Below are positions 6,249-9,280 of a stretch of 9,280 nt of DNA, piece after piece (within the stretch, counting starts at the first letter, position 1; each line of letters starts with the position of its first letter). The DNA is taken from the NCBI GenBank assembly GCA_903861235.1, contig CAIOTP010000180.1, positions 1 to 9,280 on the forward strand. The letters are read 5' to 3'. A program made the translations under genes and the position numbers. The stretch is from an uncultured bacterium. Lineage in GTDB: Bacteria; Planctomycetota; Phycisphaerae; Phycisphaerales; SM1A02. The notes beneath the pieces are model-generated. The model worked only from the letters and a program-made list of their open reading frames with translations, searched no databases and was not told the DNA's origin.

Positions 6249-7764
6249 GCGGCGGCAACTTCCGGGCCTGGAACTGCACCGGAACCTCGACCCAGAAGGT
6301 GCTGCCCTTGCCTGGGGCGCTGCGGAGCCCTACGCCCGCTCCCAGAAGCGTGGCGAGCTCGCGGCAGATGGCCAGTCCCAGTCCGGTGCCGCCGTGCCGC
6401 TTGGTGTGGCTGGCGTCCACCTGACGGAACTTCTCGAAGACCGCCTGCTGCATGTCGGCCGAGATGCCCGGCCCCTGGTCCACGACCGAGAGCCGGACCG
6501 CGTCGCCACCCTCGCGCTCGACCCGCTCCGCCGCCAGCGTGACCTCGCCCCCCTCCGGCGAGAACTTCACCGCATTGCTCATGAAGTTGTAGAGGATCTG
6601 CTGCAGCTTTCCCGCGTCGGTCTCCACCGTGGGCAGGCCCTCCGGTCGGTCCACACGCACCGACACGCCCTTGGCCTCCGCCACCGGGCGCATGATGGCG
6701 CCGATCCCCTCCACCACCTCGTCCACGCTCACGGGGTGCACCGCCACCTCCATGCGGCCCGCCTCGATCTTGGCCATGTCGAGCAACTCGTTGATCATCT
6801 CCAGAAGGCCCCGACCACTGCTCTGGATGTGACTGATGTACCGCAGGCGCTTGGGATCCGCGGCGGCGTCGTTGCGGGCCAGCTCGGCCAGAAGTTCGGC
6901 GAAGCCCAGGATGCTGTTGAGCGGCGTGCGCAACTCGTGGCTCACGTTGGCCAGGAACTCGCTCTTCAGGCGGTTGCTCTCGAACAGGCCCACGTTGGCC
7001 TGGCTCAGCTCGCCCACCTTCAGGTCCAGGGTGCGGTTGATCGCCTCCAGCCGCTCCTGCGCGGCCTCGAGCGCCTCCACCATGGCGTTGAACGATTCGC
7101 CCAGCTGCTGCAGCTCGTCGCCGGTGCGCAGCGTGCTGCGGCTCTTCAGGTCGCCGCCGCGCACCCGGTCCGCCACGTCACGCAGCCGCCGCACGGCGCG
7201 GAGGTAGCCCCGAACCACCAGCGTGCGCACCACGATCTGCAGGCCCAGCCAAGCCGCCACCACCGCGACCACCAGCGTGACCCGGTCCACCGCCACCTGC
7301 CGCGCCACCTCGGCACCCGGCCGCTCCATGAAGACGAGCCCGGCCAGGGGATGGCTCCGCCAGGCGGCGTCCGGCACGGCCAGGTTCAGGCGGACGCCGG
7401 CGCGTGCCAGGTTCAGTTCGTCGCCGCGCAGGGCTCGCGCGTACAGCAGTCGTGCGGGCGTCTGGTCGGTGAGCGCATCGAAGTCGAAGGCGCCCGGGTC
7501 CGACTGAAAACGTTCCATGGCCGCGGCCACGAACGGATCGCCTCCGGCCTCGCCCGGTTCGCTCACGGACACCAGCCGGATCGACTCTTCCGTGGCGGGC
7601 TGTGCACCCCAGGCGGCCACGCGCTCCCGCCATGCCACCCGCTCCGCCTGGATGGCCCGGGGCTGAGCCTGGATCCATGGCACCACGGCCACCGCGGCCA
7701 GTGCCACCGCGCTCGCCACCGCGAAGATGGCCTGGCTGCGCTGGGTCAGGCTCAATCCGGCCAT
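6226..7764 (-). CDS. Membrane sensor histidine kinase with HAMP domain
   Basis: The gene encodes 512 aa from ATG 7764 (ATG 7776 and TTG 7782 are in-frame alternatives). The order is: TM1 at about 12-31; an extracytoplasmic sensor of about 130 residues with no recognised fold; TM2 at about 162-184; a HAMP domain at about 185-235 (RLRDVADRVRGGDL ... GDELQQLGESFNAMVEAL); a short coiled coil; and DHp motif FLANVSHELRTPLNSI with phospho-acceptor His276. The ATPase part holds an N-box (LYNFMSNAVKFS, Asn397), G1 (DQGPGI, 429-434), an F-box (FEKFRQVD) and G2 (GGTGLGL, 458-464). All catalytic motifs are intact, so an active kinase is expected. There is no receiver domain in the protein and no response regulator in the window, so it is an orphan here and its signal is unknown. 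TATGCT lies 7 nt before ATG 7764, which decides this start. The gene is divergent from the zinc-finger gene and convergent with the 103-aa gene. Confidence 0.95.
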   Translation of the reverse strand: MAGLSLTQRSQAIFAVASAVALAAVAVVPWIQAQPRAIQAERVAWRERVAAWGAQPATEESIRLVSVSEPGEAGGDPFVAAAMERFQSDPGAFDFDALTDQTPARLLYARALRGDELNLARAGVRLNLAVPDAAWRSHPLAGLVFMERPGAEVARQVAVDRVTLVVAVVAAWLGLQIVVRTLVVRGYLRAVRRLRDVADRVRGGDLKSRSTLRTGDELQQLGESFNAMVEALEAAQERLEAINRTLDLKVGELSQANVGLFESNRLKSEFLANVSHELRTPLNSILGFAELLAELARNDAAADPKRLRYISHIQSSGRGLLEMINELLDMAKIEAGRMEVAVHPVSVDEVVEGIGAIMRPVAEAKGVSVRVDRPEGLPTVETDAGKLQQILYNFMSNAVKFSPEGGEVTLAAERVEREGGDAVRLSVVDQGPGISADMQQAVFEKFRQVDASHTKRHGGTGLGLAICRELATLLGAGVGLRSAPGKGSTFWVEVPVQFQARKLPPLMAGRPG

Positions 7765-7771
7765 GCGCGGC

Positions 7772-7777
7772 AGCATA
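7772..7777 (-). promoter_or_regulatory. -10-like box TATGCT for the histidine kinase
   Basis: On the minus strand TATGCT is followed by a 7-nt spacer and then ATG 7764, consistent with a leaderless mRNA. It lies only 9 bp from the opposing box of the zinc-finger gene. The in-frame ATG at 7776 overlaps this box, so it could be translated only if transcription began further upstream. Confidence 0.6.
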
Positions 7778-7786
7778 GCCAAGCCC

Positions 7787-7792
7787 TACCCT
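7787..7792 (+). promoter_or_regulatory. -10-like box TACCCT for the zinc-finger gene
   Basis: TACCCT is followed by a 7-nt spacer and ATG 7800. It mirrors the divergent kinase box at 7772-7777. Any -35 contact for this promoter would fall near or inside the kinase start codon, so the two promoters cannot easily be occupied together. Confidence 0.55.
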
Positions 7793-7799
7793 GCTCCCG

Positions 7800-8108
7800 A
7801 TGCACCGACCTGGCTGCGACCCCGACGACATGCGGGAGACCGACTTCCTCTGCGACTTCTGCCGTCGCGACTGGACGCAGGCGGCACCCTTCGTGGAGGG
7901 ACACCATGGCGCCTGCATCTGCGGCTCCTGTCTCTCTCAGGCCTGCGCCCAGGACCAGACGCCGTCGTCCGCGTTCCGGTGCTCGCTCTGCCTCGAGGAA
8001 CGGCAGGATCTCGCCTGGTCGCATGACCAGGCCCACCTCTGCCGAAGGTGTCGCGAGCAGTCCGCACGGGTGCTGGCTCGCGATCCCGCCAGCGGCTGGC
8101 GGCGCTAG
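7800..8108 (+). CDS. Small protein with two ClpX-type four-Cys zinc fingers
   Basis: The gene encodes 102 aa. There are two CxxC...CxxC modules. The first is Cys18/Cys21 (LCDFCRRD) with Cys41/Cys44 (ACICGSCL), close to the ClpX N-terminal zinc-binding domain pattern (CSFC ... G..YICDEC), including the FVEGHHG stretch before the second pair. The second is Cys61/Cys64 (RCSLCLEE) with Cys81/Cys84 (LCRRCREQ), a degenerate copy. Extra Cys6, Cys39 and Cys49 and His35/His36 are present. There is no AAA+ domain, so this is not ClpX. A role as an adaptor, or in protein or nucleic-acid binding, is inference. ATG 7800 is supported by the TACCCT box; ATG 7830 is an alternative that keeps both fingers. 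The gene is divergent from the histidine kinase and its stop codon overlaps that of trmB. Confidence 0.85.
   Translation: MHRPGCDPDDMRETDFLCDFCRRDWTQAAPFVEGHHGACICGSCLSQACAQDQTPSSAFRCSLCLEERQDLAWSHDQAHLCRRCREQSARVLARDPASGWRR
8105..8108. other. Shared CTAG double stop
   Basis: The palindrome CTAG gives the plus-strand TAG (8106-8108) ending the zinc-finger gene and the minus-strand TAG (8107-8105) ending trmB. The two convergent genes therefore overlap by four bases with no room for a terminator between them. Confidence 0.95.
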
Positions 8109-8785
8109 CCGCGGCGGACCAGCGTCATGGCGTGGAAGGGCCGGCCCTCGCGCCTGTACTTGCGCTCGAAGTTCGTGCCGACCACCTCGCCCTCGCCCGC
8201 GCTCGCGGGGCGCTCGAAGGGTCTTCGCTCGAACAGATGCGCCACCTGCGGCACGCGCTCCTCGTACCACGCCCAGAGGTCCGGATGATCGGTGACCAGT
8301 CGAAGCTCGCCCGCGGGCCGGAGCACGCGATGGAACTCCGCGAGCGTGTCCAGCTGGACCACGCGTCGCTTGTGGTGCCGCTTCTTCGGCCAGGGATCGC
8401 TGAAGTAGAGGTGCACCACCGAAACGCAGCCGTCCGCCACCCAGTGACGGACGAACTCGACCGCATCGGCGTACAGCAGGCGCACGTGGGCCATGCCGCG
8501 CCGCCGCACGCGATCTGCGGCGTGACGGAAGAACTCGCCCGCGTACTCCACTCCCAGAAAGTCCGATCCCGCTCGCGTGGCCGCCTCCTGCACCAGGAAG
8601 GTGCCCTTGCCCGAGCCGATCTCCAGCTCGAACGGGCGGCTCGTGTCCCGGCCGGGGAAGAAGAAATCGGGGCCGATCCTTCCTGTGGAGGGGTCCGGCA
8701 GATCCGCGGCCACCACACCCCAGGGCCGAAGGTCCTTCGGCTCGGGTGGCTCGCCCGGCTGCACGCCTGTCTCAGTCCTCGGCAT
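8105..8785 (-). CDS. trmB: tRNA (guanine-N7-)-methyltransferase TrmB
   Basis: The gene encodes 226 aa, the usual length. The enzyme makes m7G46 in the variable loop of tRNAs using S-adenosylmethionine, in the cytoplasm. Diagnostic motifs are ELEIGSGKGTF (53-63, SAM-binding motif I), GVEYA (78-82), LYADAVEF (104-111) and the family signature HLYFSDPWPKKRHHKRRVV (125-143). LVTDHPDLWAWY (163-174) and the C-terminal TNFERKYRREGRPFHAM (204-220) complete the set. The conserved Asp after TNFE-type spacing and the DPWPKKRH loop are intact. The start ATG 8785 overlaps the last 14 bases of rsfS, so the two are probably translationally coupled. There is no TANNNT box or clear Shine-Dalgarno before it. 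The first 20 or so residues are Pro/Glu-rich and poorly conserved, so the exact start is less certain than the identity. Confidence 0.97.
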   Translation of the reverse strand: MPRTETGVQPGEPPEPKDLRPWGVVAADLPDPSTGRIGPDFFFPGRDTSRPFELEIGSGKGTFLVQEAATRAGSDFLGVEYAGEFFRHAADRVRRRGMAHVRLLYADAVEFVRHWVADGCVSVVHLYFSDPWPKKRHHKRRVVQLDTLAEFHRVLRPAGELRLVTDHPDLWAWYEERVPQVAHLFERRPFERPASAGEGEVVGTNFERKYRREGRPFHAMTLVRRG

Positions 8786-9197
8786 CGGCCGCGCGGACGC
8801 GGGTCCGCGGCTTCTCGCCCGCAGGCCGCTTCCAGGTCACCCGCGGCGCGTCGGCCCAGAGGCCGTCCAGGTCGTACCAGGCGCGCTGTCCGGGCTCGAA
8901 CAGATGCACGACCACGTCCACGAAGTCGGCCACCACCCAGGTGCCGCCCGAGTCACGGTCGCCGCGCCATCGGCGCATGCCCATCTGCCCCCCGAGATCC
9001 TTCAGTTCGTCCGCCACGCTCCGCATCTGACGGTCACTGGTGCCGTTGGCCACCACGATGTACTCGCACACCTGGCTGCGACCACGCACGTCCATGAGGA
9101 CCACCTGGTCGCACTTGAGATCGCTCACCAGACGTGCAGCCTCCACGGCGAAGGCTCGCACCGCGACCGGATCGGTCTCGCTTCGGGTTCGGGTCAT
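8772..9197 (-). CDS. rsfS: Ribosomal silencing factor RsfS
   Basis: The gene encodes 141 aa from ATG 9197. RsfS (DUF143/Iojap family) binds ribosomal protein uL14 on the 50S subunit and blocks joining with the 30S subunit when nutrients are low. The family pattern is clear: AVEAARLVSDLKCDQVVLMDVRG (N-terminal helix and strand), then EYIVVANGTSDRQMRSVADEL (45-65, the family's YFVI.TG.S..Q stretch). GTWVVADFVDVVVHLFEPGQR (85-105) and WYDLDGLWADAPRV (107-120) follow, and the C-terminal tail is basic. The reading frame stays open upstream to 9275, but that extension is an Ala-rich run that mirrors an Arg/Gly-rich frame. ATG 9197 lies just before conserved sequence and 10 bases after a stop codon in that frame. 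Together with trmB it forms a ribosome/tRNA operon; nadD, often next to rsfS in other bacteria, is not seen. Confidence 0.95.
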   Translation of the reverse strand: MTRTRSETDPVAVRAFAVEAARLVSDLKCDQVVLMDVRGRSQVCEYIVVANGTSDRQMRSVADELKDLGGQMGMRRWRGDRDSGGTWVVADFVDVVVHLFEPGQRAWYDLDGLWADAPRVTWKRPAGEKPRTRVRAADAED

Positions 9198-9207
9198 GCC
9201 GGGCCGG

Positions 9208-9280
9208 TCACTCGGGCCGGCCACGGCCGCCACGGCCGCCGCCGCGCGCCGCGCCGCCGCGGGCACCGCCGCCACGAGCC
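9208..9280 (-). CDS. C-terminal end of an upstream Arg/Gly-rich protein (partial)
   Basis: A minus-strand frame enters from the right edge and stops at TGA 9210-9208, 10 bases before the rsfS ATG. Its 23 visible residues are only Arg, Gly and Ala with repeated RGG steps, ending RGGRGRPE. This is an RGG-box type tail, known mostly from RNA-binding proteins such as DEAD-box helicases and RRM proteins. The body of the protein lies outside the window, so its identity is open. The alternative is that this is non-coding and rsfS starts further upstream, but an Arg/Gly tail followed at once by a stop and a well-spaced start fits an operon better. In DNA of nearly pure GC any frame stays open by chance, so confidence is moderate. 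Confidence 0.5.
   Translation of the reverse strand, partial: ARGGGARGGAARGGGRGGRGRPE

Noticed and set aside
6166..8295. 709-codon open frame on the plus strand
   Set aside because: It runs antisense to the histidine kinase and across the zinc-finger gene and the end of trmB. The product is His/Gln/Leu-rich without motifs, while the opposite strand holds intact kinase motifs.
9198..9275. Upstream start of rsfS at 9275
   Set aside because: The extra 26 residues are an Ala-rich run not typical of the family. ATG 9197 has conserved sequence close behind it and follows a stop codon in the neighbouring frame.

Overview
The window is very GC-rich and almost fully coding, with compact and overlapping genes. 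Organism (inference): a high-GC bacterium, most plausibly a planctomycete such as the Phycisphaerae. The reasons are the style of the exported STN/secretin-like protein with a glycine-rich insert, the MFS subtype, a small ClpX-type zinc-finger protein, and the trmB/rsfS pair. No marker gene in the window settles this.

Layout. Bases 1-248 hold no confident gene; a doubtful 29-codon minus-strand ORF and a GC hairpin lie there. A plus-strand run follows: an exported 597-aa protein with an AMMECR1-like part and a helical C-terminal half (249-2042), an exported 293-aa STN-like protein with a Gly-rich linker (2052-2933), an MFS transporter (2938-4194), a GT39-like membrane glycosyltransferase (4233-5927) and a 103-aa unknown protein (5937-6248). 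A membrane histidine kinase on the minus strand (6226-7764) overlaps the last of these tail to tail. A divergent 102-aa double zinc-finger protein (7800-8108) starts 35 bp from the kinase start and shares a CTAG double stop with trmB. The minus-strand group at the right edge is an Arg/Gly-rich C-terminus cut by the window edge, then rsfS, then trmB, closely spaced or overlapping, which reads as a translation/ribosome operon.

The most striking signal is regulatory. All six genes that appear to have their own start region carry a TANNNT hexamer exactly 6 or 7 nt before the start codon (starts at 249, 2052, 4233, 5937, 7764 on minus, 7800). That is the geometry of a -10 box driving a leaderless mRNA. 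Genes inside operons (MFS, trmB, rsfS) lack it. In two cases the hexamer begins with the stop codon of the preceding gene. This pattern also fixes several start codons, such as 249 instead of 222.

No mobile element, CRISPR array, tRNA or rRNA was seen. The gene content looks like ordinary chromosome rather than a defence or accessory island.
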